Source: Notospermus geniculatus
Taxonomy: Eukaryota > Nemertea > Pilidiophora > Heteronemertea > Lineidae
Direction of reading: 5' to 3'
DNA length: 64,000 bases
NCBI GenBank assembly: GCA_002633025.1
Contig: NMRB01000726.1
Coordinates: 62,001 to 126,000 of the forward strand
The position numbers and the translations under genes were made by a program. A model generated the notes under the pieces. The model saw only the letters and a program-made list of their open reading frames with translations, did no database searches and was not told where the DNA came from. Position 1 is the first letter of the stretch; each line of letters opens with the position of its first letter. Positions 35,877 to 47,922 of the stretch are shown one piece after another.

Positions 35877-36172
35877 AGGTGCCTACAGGTCGACATTGGG
35901 TCCTGAAGCAACTCACGGCAACTAGCTTTCCGGCGATGGAAGCAACTCTGAGTGACTGATCAGTTGCCGATTTTGTTGACCTGAGCGTGCTTGCGTCTCC
36001 GAGCAACTGCCAGATGCATCATGAGCGTGCTGTTCCGAGGACGAGGTAGAACTGCCAGTTGCTCCGAGTTCCTCTCTATTGCTGAAATGTCAACCTGTGC
36101 GTGGTGGTTTTTTGATCTGCGATGGATCCATCGAGTTGCTTCAAGACGCGCAATGTCGACCTGTAGGCACCT
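35877..36172. mobile_element. MITE with AGGTGCCTACAGGTCGACAT ends, copy 3
   Basis: A 296-bp element with perfect terminal inverted repeats of at least 20 bp (AGGTGCCTACAGGTCGACAT and complement). Interior words GGCAACTAGCTTTCCGG and TGATCAGTTGCCGATTTTGT match copies 1 and 2. This is the best preserved member in the window. Confidence 0.92.
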
Positions 36173-36400
36173 TTACCTTCACACCAAAATGGTTTCTTTT
36201 AAAGAAGCAACTAACAGCCTCTTTGTCATGACGAGAGTTCTTCTCTGCAGAAACTGCACCGAGTGAACTTATCCAAGTCATCCAAGGAAGTGTCCAAGCC
36301 TCACTGGCCATGACAACATCATTAAAATGTAAATTAATGACTTCTACTTCCCTCGGACATCAATTTCACCACAAACAAAGCAAAGTTTGAAACAAACACA

Positions 36401-37264
36401 AGGTTTACCAAGACAGACATTAAGATCTTTCAATAAACTTAATCATCTTTCAATGAACTTAATCAAATGAAGAAAATATGATTATTGTTGTAGAATCAAA
36501 ACTGTAACTTCGTCTGATTCTTTTGTTTCTATTGGCACTTTGAGTGCAAACAGTATAATTAGATATCCTGCTGATGTCACAAACACAATCCTCATACAAT
36601 TTTAAGTTCACTTCAACACCTATTTATGATCGAAAATCATCAAATACAGGCAGACACCGGAAAACAATGGACGAAATTACGCCAAATGGATGCATTCTTC
36701 CAAGAGACTTCTGAACGCGCTTTTAGTAACCATAGTTATTTCAAACATTTTTTTCACCGTGCTTTCATCTGCAATGTACACTCCTTTGTCTCTGCGTGAA
36801 CATATTATCAGCAATTTCAGAAAAAATCACGTACTTACTTCCTTCGGAATGATCATGCCTCGGGAAACAATACGAATCGACCGCGATGTAACCAGCAAAC
36901 CTCGGGGGCATGGATAGCATATTTCATTCTGTTACAAAAAGTAACAGGATGCCTATCTATATATGATGTGGAGTGGGGATTGGAATACTGTTTGTTCATT
37001 GAGAAGTGTCATGTTGGACGGACACCTCAAAAAGACAATGTAATGATCAGCATCTCCTCTTTGGCACTCATAGTTGACAACAATAGGATTTAATTTTCCA
37101 ATGATGAAGTTCAGAGGGCTGAGGTGGAAGTTGTTTAGTAGGCCTACATGGCAGCAAGGGATGGCAAACCCTGACCATGGAAGGAAAGATAAGAACAAGC
37201 TCTTCATGTCCATTCAACAATTTTCACGCATAAAATCAGGGGTTCTGCCGAAGGGGGCAAGGTA
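36401..37264. repeat. Direct duplicate left of the gap at 37319
   Basis: Repeats at 37326-38197 with few differences. The second copy begins immediately after the single N. This is the signature of two allelic contig ends placed side by side. Confidence 0.93.
36690..36917 (+). CDS. Candidate small secreted-protein ORF (75 codons), very uncertain
   Basis: The open frame begins MHSSKRLLNALLVTIVISNI and has a basic start, a ~20-residue hydrophobic core and a plausible signal cleavage after LSSA. A polar tail of ~47 residues ends in RGHG. The second allele-like copy at 37626-37853 keeps the frame with one replacement (Met to Ile at residue 29), but the surrounding non-coding bases are almost as similar, so this is not evidence of constraint. 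The start context is weak (T at -3). I do not recognise a family. It could be a chance open frame. Confidence 0.15.
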   Translation: MHSSKRLLNALLVTIVISNIFFTVLSSAMYTPLSLREHIISNFRKNHVLTSFGMIMPRETIRIDRDVTSKPRGHG

Positions 37265-37318
37265 TATGGGGCAGAAGCCCCCCTTTAATGGGGGGCTCCT
37301 GCCCTTTCATGATCTAAA

Positions 37319-37319
37319 G
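37319..37319. other. Assembly gap (single N)
   Basis: A single unknown base separates two direct duplicates. It probably marks an arbitrary join between overlapping contigs rather than one unread base. Confidence 0.9.
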
Positions 37320-37325
37320 NACAGA

Positions 37326-38197
37326 AGGTTTACCAAGACAGACATTAAGATCTTTCAATAAACTTAATCAAACTTAATAAGTTTTCAATGAACTTAATCA
37401 TTTGGAGAAAATATGATTATTGTTGTAGAATCAAAACTGTAACTTTGTCTGATTCTTTTGTTTCTATTGGCACTTTGAGTGCAAACAGTATAATTAGATA
37501 TCCCGCTGATCTCACAAACACAATCCTCATACAATTTTAAGTTCACTTCAACACCTATTTATGATCGGAAAATCATCAAATACAGGCAGACACCGGAAAA
37601 CAATGGACGAAATTACGCCAAATGGATGCATTCTTCCAAGAGACTTCTGAACGCGCTTTTAGTAACCATAGTTATTTCAAACATTTTTTTCACCGTGCTT
37701 TCATCTGCAATATACACTCCTTTGTCTCTGCGTGAACATATTATCAGCAATTTCAGAAAAAATCACGTACTTACTTCCTTCGGAATGATCATGCCTCGGG
37801 AAACAATACGAATCGACCGCGATGTAACCAGCAAACCTCGGGGGCATGGATAGCATATTTCATTCTGTTACAAAAAGTAACAGGATGCCTATCTATATAT
37901 GATGTGGAGTGGGGATTGGAATACTGTTTGTTCATTGAGAAGTGTGATTGGTAGAAGGGACACCTCAAAAAGACAATGTAATGATCAGCATCTCCTCTTT
38001 GGCACTCATAGTTGACAACAATAGGGTTTAATTTTCCAATGATGAAGTTCAGAGGACTGGTGGAAGTTGTTTAGTAAGCCTACAGGGCAGCAAGGGATGG
38101 CAAACTCTGACCATGGTAGGAAATATAAGAATAAGCTCTTCATGTCCATTTAACAATTTTCATGCATAAAATCAGGGTTTCCGCCAGAGGGGGCAAG
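37326..38197. repeat. Direct duplicate right of the gap at 37319
   Basis: Mate of 36401-37264. Differences include small indels near 37365-37400 and 37945-37955 and a divergent end where the left copy runs into the gap. Confidence 0.93.
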
Positions 38198-39721
38198 GGG
38201 GCAGGATCCCCCTTACTATTGCAGAGCAGTCTCTTTAAATTGCCCTTATTTTCATTCAAGATATACTGAATACAAGAGTCGAACAAGGATCTGTAGGCCT
38301 ACACTTCTGATTAACATTGAAAACATGCAACACTCAGAGATGTTACACCAGAATTAACAATGAAAACATGCAACACTCAGAGATATTACACCAGAATTAA
38401 CATTATTCCCCCCTAAATATTTTTTCTGGCAGAAACCCTGAAAATCATAGCTTGTTTGTAATCTTAGTGAGTTATGCGTGGTGTTTTGAATGCACGGGAT
38501 CTAAAGGTTACTGTACGCTTGGTAGTACAGTGACATATTTCCACTTTGTTTTTACATCATATTGCCTTTCGAACTGTTTTAACAGCTTCCAATTGTACAT
38601 CTATAGATATCTCACTAATGAACACGAAAAAACAAAAGCCATTGATTCAAAACTGTAACAAATGATTAAAATCTAATCATTCATTCTGGAAATTTCCATC
38701 TTAATTAAGGTAAACTGTAAAAGAAACATTTGAAACAGAAAGGAGAGAATTATTGGAAATAAAATGTAGCCTTCAGACTCAAATAAAATTCCTTCAAAAA
38801 CTTCAAGTTCGTGCGAAGTTGGGTGAATATATTGCAAACATTTTTATACAGAGTTCTGTACATTTCAGTTCATGATAACAGCAATCTGAGTGCGTTCTAT
38901 CCAAGATGAACATACAGGTTCACATTTTTTCTGAGCGCCCAGGTTGAACTTGACATTGCAATCATTGACGCATGCCAGATTTTCACCAAGGTGAATATGA
39001 AATGATACATTTTAAAAACATCGCCCTCACGAATGCTCGCGGCTACCGCTCGTCTGTTCTGTTTAGAAAGAGGTTGGTGGGCGCGATTGTCTCAACATCG
39101 CCGTGTAGGTCGAAATACCTGAGGTACTGATCTGTTCCCAGCTGGAGCAAGGCGATAGGCTATCTTATCGCAGCAAAAATAATATCTCACGAAAACATGT
39201 TCATTCCTTAATTGATGCTGTTCACGGCTATAATGGGTTGCGGTGAATAATTAAGCAATGTTGCTACGATTCAGAATGCAACGGGATCAGCCCACGTTGA
39301 GAAACCGTAGCCACGTTTACGAGACGCGGTTTTTTCCTTGTCTATTCAGGTGTGACATGTAGCTTTCTGCCTCCAAAAAAGTTATCGGTAGCTCTACGCA
39401 CAGTGGATGTAGTTAAGACGAGAACAGATATGTTTATCGAGTGTTTAAAACAGAGATATGGCAATCAACACTGCCAGGAAACCATCATAGGTGTTCTGGC
39501 CCGTCTTCAACGAAAGAACACACAATGATGAGTGTAAAGAAGGGTCTCCGAACAGCGCTTTGGAGTTTAACTCTTAAGCATTCGCCATAGATATCAGATC
39601 AACATCGCAAATCTGACTCGTGTTTGTTTCACTGGTTATTCCACGTTTTAGCACCCACCATTTGAAAAGTAGTTATGAAAGATGGCGCTCGAAATGAGCG
39701 ATTGGTGCAAGTATGGATGCA
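38198..39721. other. Non-coding, no gene recognised
   Basis: Contains a short direct repeat (AACATGCAACACTCAGAGAT at about 38322 and 38363). No coding sequence or mobile element ends were recognised. Confidence 0.45.
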
Positions 39722-39965
39722 ATAGACTATTACTCCAAAAGAGTGCAGTGCAGCACCTGACGGGTCAGCGTCACGACATCCCGCATGTCATTTCATGATG
39801 TCTTGAGGTGAGACGAAAAAAAAAATCAAATCGTTTCACGACTTCATGATCGCTGAACACTGGATTTTTTTTCAAGTCGCGTCATGGCGTTCAGAAATGA
39901 CGTGCGGGACTTCATGACGGTGGCCCGTCAGGTGCTGCACTCTTTTGGAGTAATATCGTCTATTA
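39722..39965. mobile_element. MITE, family 'ATAGAC-b', copy 2 (inverted)
   Basis: A ~244-bp element with ends ATAGACTATTACTCCAAAAG and complement. Arms GTCCCGCACGTCATTT and GACGCGACTTG match the element at 10245-10480 when read on the minus strand. Confidence 0.87.
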
Positions 39966-41174
39966 GGCCTCTGCAAAATTTGATTTTAATGCATTTTGCC
40001 AAATCGAATGCCTAGAGAATGAAAACTGACGGGAAGTCACTTTCACTGATCTTGAATAACCAATAGTCAAATAGTCAATTCTTGCAAGCACGATGCATGT
40101 TGACCAGTTCATCTGGAAAGCTTTCAAGGAGCACCAGGGTAGATCCCCATAATCTGAAACCGATGATGCTTTCAAAGAAGAAAATTGGCAAGAGATATAT
40201 TATCTCAATGAAATGTTCGACGTGAGCATTCGAATGAAAAGCAGACGTTTCAAATGAAGCAGATGAATCATATTTTTCGAGGAACCATCTAGTGGAAGTA
40301 AACCACACCACAATTGCCGTCATTAGAGGCACTTGAAGAGGATCTTCAGCATTCCCGCTGAATTTGCCAACATTTGTCACTTCATATCGCTGCCTTGTCT
40401 AATCAAGATGGGAACAGAGCATGTGATAAGAGCTACCGTCATCTTACATACTGTATGTACAGACCATTTCATTTCAACCTGATCAAAGTTGGTGTACATT
40501 TTGTACAGGCAATGTCCAGGATTGTCTGCATGGTTAAGACCATAATGCATTTGGTTGGTCGTTTCAATCCAAGTTTGCCAATGGAGACAGTGCATCAATG
40601 CACGTAACCATGCACACTGTGCATCTAATTCTGTCCAACTCTCCTTGAAAGCCAAGCAGCAACAGAGAATGATGATGTCAACACAAGTTGACTCAACGTG
40701 CAATACAAAAGACACATAATATGCATATCGATAGCATATCAACTTGACCTGCTGTGGAATCGCGCTGGAAGTCTAAAGTAGAATCACGAAGTACTTTGTT
40801 TTGTCTTGATGACTGTTACACCGTTGATATACCCAGCAAACCTTTGAAGATATTTCGTGACGAGTCGTCGGCATCATTTCATCTGTCATGTAACTGCTCA
40901 TCTTTCCCTATGAACAATACGATCGGCCCATGAGAAAATGGCGCATATCAAACATGACAGGGTTGATGTATTTTCACCAACTTCTCTGAAGGCCCCCGCT
41001 TTTATATGAAAACAATTTTTTCCTTTCCCCTTGATGAGAGTGTCATTGTCTGTACAAACCTTACACCAAAAGATGACAGCACCTGCAACATAACTGAACA
41101 GCCAACAGCCTCTCCTTATCACTAGGTTATCAGAAAGCCAGACAGTATCCTAGAAATTGAAAGAAAAACTGCAA
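39966..41174. other. Non-coding, no gene recognised
   Basis: Open frames up to 121 codons exist on both strands but show no domain or repeat, and overlap each other. No feature is supported. Confidence 0.4.
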
Positions 41175-41485
41175 TACACTGATTTCACATCTCACACGAT
41201 AGCAGCGCCCCTGGTAGAATTTCACTTGGCCACTTCCGTTTTCAACCTCACTACCAGGACTAAGGCAAATATTTCCTAGATCAAGGTTGAAAAACACGTG
41301 TTGGTTCCCGATACCGCCGCCAGGAATCCATCCCCTAGTGGCGGCATTGGGAACCAATGTGCGCAATTCAACTCGATCCAGGAATTTTTTGCCTGTACTC
41401 CTGGTAGTGAGGTTGAAAACGGAAGTGGTCAAGCCAAATTCTACCAGGGGTGCTGCGATTGTGCGAGATGTGAAATCGGTGTATA
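41175..41485. mobile_element. MITE with TACACCGATTTCACATCTC ends, copy 2
   Basis: A ~309-bp foldback with arms of ~85 bp: TACACTGATTTCACATCTCA and complement TACACCGATTTCACATCTCG, running through CACTTCCGTTTTCAACCTCA. It is longer than copy 1 (26803-27058), which lacks part of the left arm. TA is present at both edges. Confidence 0.88.
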
Positions 41486-42528
41486 GGCAAATGTGACAAC
41501 TGACCTTTAACTCCACGAGGACAAACGACTTCTAGAACCCGAGCAAAGACAACAGAGAGCTTCGAACCATGGGAAAATGGTGCCAAGCATAACTGAAGTG
41601 TCATCAACACATACCTTATATAGTGGCCCTAATGAAAGGTATACAACAAGTACTCAGGTATGAGGTAGTTGTCGGCGAATACTATGTCAAGAGCCACAGC
41701 GCCTATCATGACTGTTAAGGGTTATAATTGCCTTGAGGATCATTAAATGACAAATTCGTGATCTGTTGGCGGGATTTCTTGCATGATTATGTTAATGGCC
41801 ATGATTGGAATTATGCATTTACTAAAGGGATTACATTTCTACAACACCTGAAGGGCTATTTGCTAGGTGGAATTGCAAATTTCATGGATTTCAGAACCTT
41901 TTGAATGAAATCAGAGGAAGAACTCCCTACTGCAGAAAAGAGCATATGCATCACTCAGGAGCACATTTATAATCCTGCCCCAAACATGCATCAATTAACT
42001 ATTGCATCAATGAGGCACGTGCAGAATCCGTGTTCTGTCCAGAGCATGTTTGATGCACAGATAATTCATGCATCAGCTCTGCCACCAATAAGCTGTTTCA
42101 GAAGCATGTTTGATGTACATGCATCAAGTATGCTTCAGAAACTTTGACCTTCTTCCCTTGAAAGAAGCAATGATTGAGGAAAAGTTAATCCGACAGAGTG
42201 TAATTTTTCCACGCGTTTCACAGCATGTTTATGAATACTACACCATCCGAGTTCTCCCACACGGGGGTTCTGTAAATGTCTCGTCATAGGCTCATGCTTA
42301 CAACACCAGTGTAGCAACACAACAGTGTGAAAAACAGTGCAAGAGTGCAAAGCATTCAACAGTGAAATTCCCGCCGACATTGATAAATTTCATATTGAAC
42401 TCGTGAGCTGATTGGCATGATTCTTATCTGCTGATGAATTGAGGCAGCGACTATTGCCATCCAAGATTATCACTCAAGCTGAATGACAAATAGTACATTA
42501 TTTCTCATCAGTCCACTACTGACATAAA
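41486..42528. other. Non-coding, no gene recognised
   Basis: Holds a local imperfect direct repeat around AGCATGTTTGATG(C/T)ACA (42041 and 42102). Otherwise nothing identifiable. Confidence 0.4.
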
Positions 42529-42816
42529 GTTTAAAAAAAGTTAAAGTTTGGGTTTATAGTCTGATATCAACAACGGTAGAGGTGTCATCTGACTTTACGA
42601 TTTAACCCCAGTCTATCCTGAAACCTTTTAGCAGAACTCAGATGAGCTGCTCATTCAGCACTACAATCTGAGCATTTCCGACCGGTACCTATTAAAACAC
42701 CTGGGTGGCAGAGGCCGGTGAGGTAAAGAGACTTGCCCAAAGTCTCACGCCCAGTGGGATTCCAACCCAGGACCCTCTGACCGCTAGTCGAAGACCCAAA
42801 CCACAACACCACCATG
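42529..42816 (-). mobile_element. tRNA-derived SINE, family S1, copy 1
   Basis: Read on the minus strand: a tRNA-like head with GGTGGTGTTGTGGTTTGGGT and B box GGGTTGGAATCCC. The body has GACTTTGGGCAAGTCTCTTT and CCACCCAGGTGT followed by GGTACCGGTCGGAAATGC. The tail is ATAAACCCAAACTTTAACTT. It matches the second copy at 50503-50790 throughout. The GGGCAAG...CCACCCAGGTGT body resembles the conserved central domain seen in several animal SINE families; the exact domain name cannot be checked here. Confidence 0.88.
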
Positions 42817-43795
42817 GCATCACTCCAAAAAATAATACATATGTCCATTGGCAAGTTAACTAGCCTGGCGTGGCAGGAATGGCCACATTAATAAATCATG
42901 GTCAACCCCCCCACAACAATTGAGACTTACCAAAAAGATCTGAGCATCCATCATATTTGTGATTTTACCGGTATTCCACAGACCATTTATGAATATCCAC
43001 ACACATCCTCATCATAAGGTTAAAATCCATTGAAAACTTACAAATCCATGGAAAAAACTTCTAGAACTGAACAAATATCACTAGCAGTTTATCACACACT
43101 GATAGTATACTTGGGAGGCTGATGAGCCAGCCATGTGCCTGCCGGGGAATACAATACATCTACAAGCATGCCTGAACACTACCTGTCTGCCGATTCCACC
43201 ACTGACCCGGCCACACATTACACAGGAGCCAACTTCAGAATCGGCGGAGCTAGACCGTGAAAGTACCATACAGGTTCAATATAAATACAGGTGTACAGAG
43301 ATCATAACTTACGCCGTACAAAAACACGTAGGATTGGATGAATTCACATACTCGATTCAGCTTCAATATATGAGAGATTTCGTTGTGTTTTATTGGAATA
43401 TTCCACATCGTGATCAACGATTAATTAAAATGGCGACCTACCTTGATCGCTGATTGCCATTCATTGTGCCAGCTACTTGTATACACCAACTGACACTGAG
43501 GCATGAACCAATTACACAGGAGCAGTACAACAGACCAATCCAACAGGTCTTAGGCTAGGCCCCAAAAAAGAACCCCTGTTTCACATCTCACCATTTCAAA
43601 AGAATTTTACCACCTTTTTTGCACTTAATGTCAAAATACTTTCATTATCTGTTACAAATATCACCCATTTTGAGCAATATGGAACAAAACTAACATGATG
43701 GGAACTGGATCACTTTTTTTAGGGAGATATCTACCTATTTATTAGAACTGACCAATGAAGACCAATATCAGAGAGAAGTACCAGTATTGAAAGAA
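42817..43795. other. Non-coding, no gene recognised
   Basis: Only short open frames. No repeated units or transposon ends recognised. Confidence 0.45.
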
Positions 43796-43995
43796 AGGGG
43801 CTGTTCATTTTCGTCAATTGAGGAATCTGAGTTGTGATCCTTGAGAAAATGGAGAAAACCTATGAAGCTGCTAATTACAGGGATTATTCTGTACAGCACA
43901 ACAAATAATCCCTGCAATTTGCAAGTGCATAGCTTTTCCCGTTTTCCCAAGGATCACAACTCATATTCCTCAACTGACGAAAATAAAGAGCCTCT
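43796..43995. mobile_element. Foldback MITE with GGGCTGTTCATTTTCGTCA ends, copy 1
   Basis: A ~200-bp element. The arms run from GGGGCTGTTCATTTTCGTCA through CTGAGTTGTGATCCTTGAGA to an inner stem TACAGGGATTATT/AATAATCCCTG. Almost the entire element can fold into one hairpin. Second copy at 59411-59602. Confidence 0.88.
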
Positions 43996-44184
43996 TTCAA
44001 TTCTTGTCAAGGGAAGTACCAGAAAGTGGAAACAGCACTAAAGGCATCCACACACTTTTCTGCTTTCATGCTGAATTCAGCAGTAAGTTCTTTGGTTTGT
44101 CATTTTCCACCAAAGTTCTAATGGGCAGATCCAAACATTCCAGCACAATACAGGCAAGTGTGGAAGGCCTTCAAAACGTACATA

Positions 44185-44318
44185 GGGCCGTATTCAAAAA
44201 GGGTGATCATTGCACGATTAAGACTTAGACATGTGCTTCATTAAATGCACACACTTTCACCATCCATTGGACAAGTTACAAGCGTGGAAGTCTTAAACAC
44301 CCTTTTTGAATACGGCCC
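44185..44318. mobile_element. MITE with GGGCCGTATTCAAAAAGGGT ends
   Basis: A 134-bp element with terminal inverted repeats of about 22 bp: GGGCCGTATTCAAAAAGGGT and its exact complement. Inner arms share TTAAGACTT/AAGTCTTAA. No target duplication was convincing. Confidence 0.88.
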
Positions 44319-45860
44319 GTAGTCTCCTTTGGAAGTTTCACACCACTGTCCTTAACAGTGAATTAACACCATTTGGCCTTGCCTTCCTGTCACTATTGTC
44401 TGGCCAACACCAGCCAGCCAGCCAATGCTGGAGTACACCTGACTGCACCCCTTGTTTTCCAATTCTATATTTGACAAGTGCCCATTAAACCTTTTATTCT
44501 GCTCTTATTGTCATTGGCAAACTTCGGCATAAAACCTTCCCCGCCACTGGTGATTACCCTAGTTTAGACACACAAGAATGGCGTTGTTAACTTCTCTTGA
44601 ATTTAAAAGAGAAGAAAAATCCAAAGATATGAAAGTTTTGTTATCACTAACCTTTTCAGATTTGCACTTGACCCTCAGGAACTGAAAATATAAATGAGGG
44701 ATGTGTTACAAAAGGGTTTAACAAAAGGGTCCAGGCGTGACTGTATGAAACTTTTCACCTGTGAAGGAACATAAAGTTATAAACAGAGGAACAAGAAATT
44801 GCACAGTGAGTTTCAAAAGGGTTGAAATCAATGAATTCTGACAACAACTTTCCCTGTTATTCGCGGCAGTGATAAACAAGTTTTGTTGAGATTTTGAAAA
44901 ATTTTCAAAGGTCACAGCAGAGTCAGGGAGTCTGGGGGCTGATGAAATGAAAAGGGAATTAGAGAAGACGGGGCAGTGGAAGGGGTCATACTGTAATCAG
45001 GCTTTTTTAATGCCACAGTCTGGACCTGGAGTTACCAACAAAACGTTGACACAGTGAACTTGCCAAGAAATCTGCCAGCAGTCAAAAAGTGCTCACTCAC
45101 TGTCGTTAGACAGAGTCATATCATGAAAGACAGAGTCATATCATGAAGCCACCTTTACTTTGATCAGCCAAGATGTGGGTTGAACTCCGTAACAGACAAA
45201 GAACTTGGCAACGTCGCAGGATAAAATTTGGTTTCTGCGAAACTACCAGCAGATTACACAATAGAACTGCAATAACCACATCTTTTTGAAACCAGCAAAA
45301 ACGCCACAGGAAAACTTATCTCATTAAGACAAATCCCCCTTAGCAATTAATACAAAATTTCGTCTCGCTATAAAACCTTCAGGGCCATACCCGCCAGACA
45401 GGACATTTGTATTCCAAGCCGGAACCTTGGAGATGAAAAGGGTATACAACCTGGAATAGTGCTTTCATTTTCTTTGATTCCCTCAGCCCTCATTAAACCT
45501 TTAAGTAAATTTCACAAGTCTGGGTCGCTGGTCTGATGAACGCTAATTGGCCAGCCGTCTAACAATCTTTTTCCCTAGTTCTGGTCGGAAATTTAACTAA
45601 TTTGCACCGGTTATGTGAAAGCAGCTCTTCAAATACAACCTTTAATTGTGTATTCAAACTAACCAGCCGATAAGCCAGACAGCGGTGAGTGATTCGACCT
45701 TCTTCAAGGAGAGAAAGAATCTTTTAGCCAATTTTTGGCCAAATTTAAAAAGCAGTAGTTAAAGTTGTCGTCTTGATGACTTAGCCCAATTACCAGTTCT
45801 GATTGACAGGAGTTAATTACCAGGCCTAACCATAGAATAGATAGTTAATTACCAGGCCTG
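44319..45860. other. Non-coding, no gene recognised
   Basis: No coding region. A short direct repeat AGACAGAGTCATATCATGAA occurs twice in a row near 45110-45147, and GTTAATTACCAGGCC three times near 45811-45882. Confidence 0.45.
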
Positions 45861-46726
45861 GATAAATGGTTAATTACCAGGCCCAGCTCTAGAATAAATG
45901 GTAGAAAACTTAGTGGGCCTAACCGACCACAATTCCGAGACATAATGGTCCCAACAATTCTAAGGCAAAGCAGACAAAGAAGGCAGCCTTTTGGTCATAT
46001 TCCACAGGTATTAAAGTATAGCAACAATTATAAGCGTTTTGTATTAGGTTATGTAGAAGGACAATTGGGCGTCTTCGATGTAAGCGTATGACATCTAGAA
46101 GTTGATCGTAAATGGGCGGCCATTGAAATACTGGATCATTGTGTACTTTGAATATCAAATAGCGAAATGGAGCTATGATCAGTTAAGTTGAAAAATAATG
46201 AATTCTTGGGCATGCAAATATTAAGACGCAAAATTAGGTCGTCAATTCTGCGCGTTTGCCCAGGGACAATTTCTATAGTCTTATTCATTTGTGGCACAGC
46301 CGCATTATGCGGCGTTGGTCATTATCATAGTCTTGATGTTATTCAAAAGATTTTTGATAACTTATGTCTAAAAGAAGCAGGTTAACACAGACACCCCATA
46401 TTTTTTCAGGTCAATTGTGCGGTTTGCATTTTAATCAGGTGGTGATATGTTTGAATGAAGAATGCATAACTGAGGTGATCATGTGAAGTCTTTTTTCGAC
46501 TGTGATAAGAGAATTGAGTTTAGAAGAATTCGGTGAATTTTTCCGTTGGCAACCAACAAGGATTAGTCCTTGGATCCAAGAGTATTCAGCAGGGGCCACC
46601 TCTGTCATGAACATACAGATGGAGAAGAAGGCAACTTCAGTACCAACTTGGTTCTAGACATCATATTTAGTGGGTGAGGTCAACATTTTTGGCAGGACCA
46701 AAAAGCACAATGGAGGATCAAGCCTG
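45861..46726. repeat. Direct duplicate left of the gap at 47155
   Basis: Repeats from 47156 at an offset of 1295. The first ~630 bp (to about 46494) look identical; beyond that the copies differ at roughly one base in ten and gain indels. Two short open frames (79 and 65 codons) are identical in both copies but are not considered genes. Confidence 0.92.
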
Positions 46727-46937
46727 CAGCACACGTCACCACTTTTGTTGCTCAGGCCATTTTCATGGTCGCCACGAAAATGGCCTGAGCAACAAAAGTG
46801 GTGACGTGTGCTGTGGCCGGCAACGACCACTCACCACGGAAATTCTGTGGTGACCAAACCGGCAACCGCCACAAAAGTTGCCGACCACGAAAATTGCCTG
46901 TGCGAGCAACAAAAGTAGTGACGTGTTCTGCTAGCTT
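46727..46937. mobile_element. MITE remnant with perfect 38-bp hairpin
   Basis: Left arm 46727-46764 and right arm 46776-46813 are perfect reverse complements with an 11-base loop (atggtcgccac). The arm contains CACGTCACCACTTTTGTTGC. Downstream 46814-46937 repeats the same terminus (AACAAAAGTAGTGACGTGTT) at the far end. It is related to 47923-48238, where the two arms are ~220 bp apart. Confidence 0.88.
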
Positions 46938-47154
46938 AAAGAGGAACTGACCCCTTCAAATAAATGAATATTTTTGCTGTTCCAAATGGGTATGACACCA
47001 CTCTATGGCTGGCAAAAATTTGGTGAAAAAAACTCAACTCATTTTCAAACTACACACAAAAATGTATTTCTCAGAATTCAAATTTCCCGCTCAATTAGTG
47101 ATGTCATTCCTAGAACCATTTCTATTGTCATCCATTGTAAAATGTACCAAATCT

Positions 47155-47155
47155 N
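47155..47155. other. Assembly gap (single N)
   Basis: The duplicate of 45861 onward restarts on the very next base. It is interpreted as an arbitrary join of overlapping contigs. Confidence 0.9.
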
Positions 47156-47922
47156 GATAAATGGTTAATTACCAGGCCCAGCTCTAGAATAAATGGTAGA
47201 AAACTTAGTGGGCCTAACCGACCACAATTCCGAGACATAATGGTCCCAACAATTCTAAGGCAAAGCAGACAAAGAAGGCAGCCTTTTGGTCATATTCCAC
47301 AGGTATTAAAGTATAGCAACAATTATAAGCGTTTTGTATTAGGTTATGTAGAAGGACAATTGGGCGTCTTCGATGTAAGCGTATGACATCTAGAAGTTGA
47401 TCGTAAATGGGCGGCCATTGAAATACTGGATCATTGTGTACTTTGAATATCAAATAGCGAAATGGAGCTATGATCAGTTAAGTTGAAAAATAATGAATTC
47501 TTGGGCATGCAAATATTAAGACGCAAAATTAGGTCGTCAATTCTGCGCGTTTGCCCAGGGACAATTTCTATAGTCTTATTCATTTGTGGCACAGCCGCAT
47601 TATGCGGCGTTGGTCATTATCATAGTCTTGATGTTATTCAAAAGATTTTTGATAACTTATGTCTAAAAGAAGCAGGTTAACACAGACACCCCATATTTTT
47701 TCAGGTCAATTGTGCGGTTTGCATTTTAATCAGGTGGTGATATGTTTGAATGAAGAATGCATAACTGAGGTGATCATGTGAAGTCTTTTTTCAACTGTGA
47801 TAAGAGAATCGAGTTTAGAAGAATTCAGTGAATTCTTCTGTTGGCAACGAACAAGGATTAGTCGTTGGATCCAAGAGTATTCAGCAGGGGGCGCCTCTAT
47901 CATGAAGATACACATGGAGAAG
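47156..47922. repeat. Direct duplicate right of the gap at 47155
   Basis: Mate of 45861-46726. It includes the same ~630-bp identical block and then a diverged block from about 47790. Confidence 0.92.

Noticed and set aside
45919-47680. Identical 79- and 65-codon open frames as a conserved gene pair
   Set aside because: They lie in the identical part of a gap-flanking duplicate, so identity reflects assembly, not selection.
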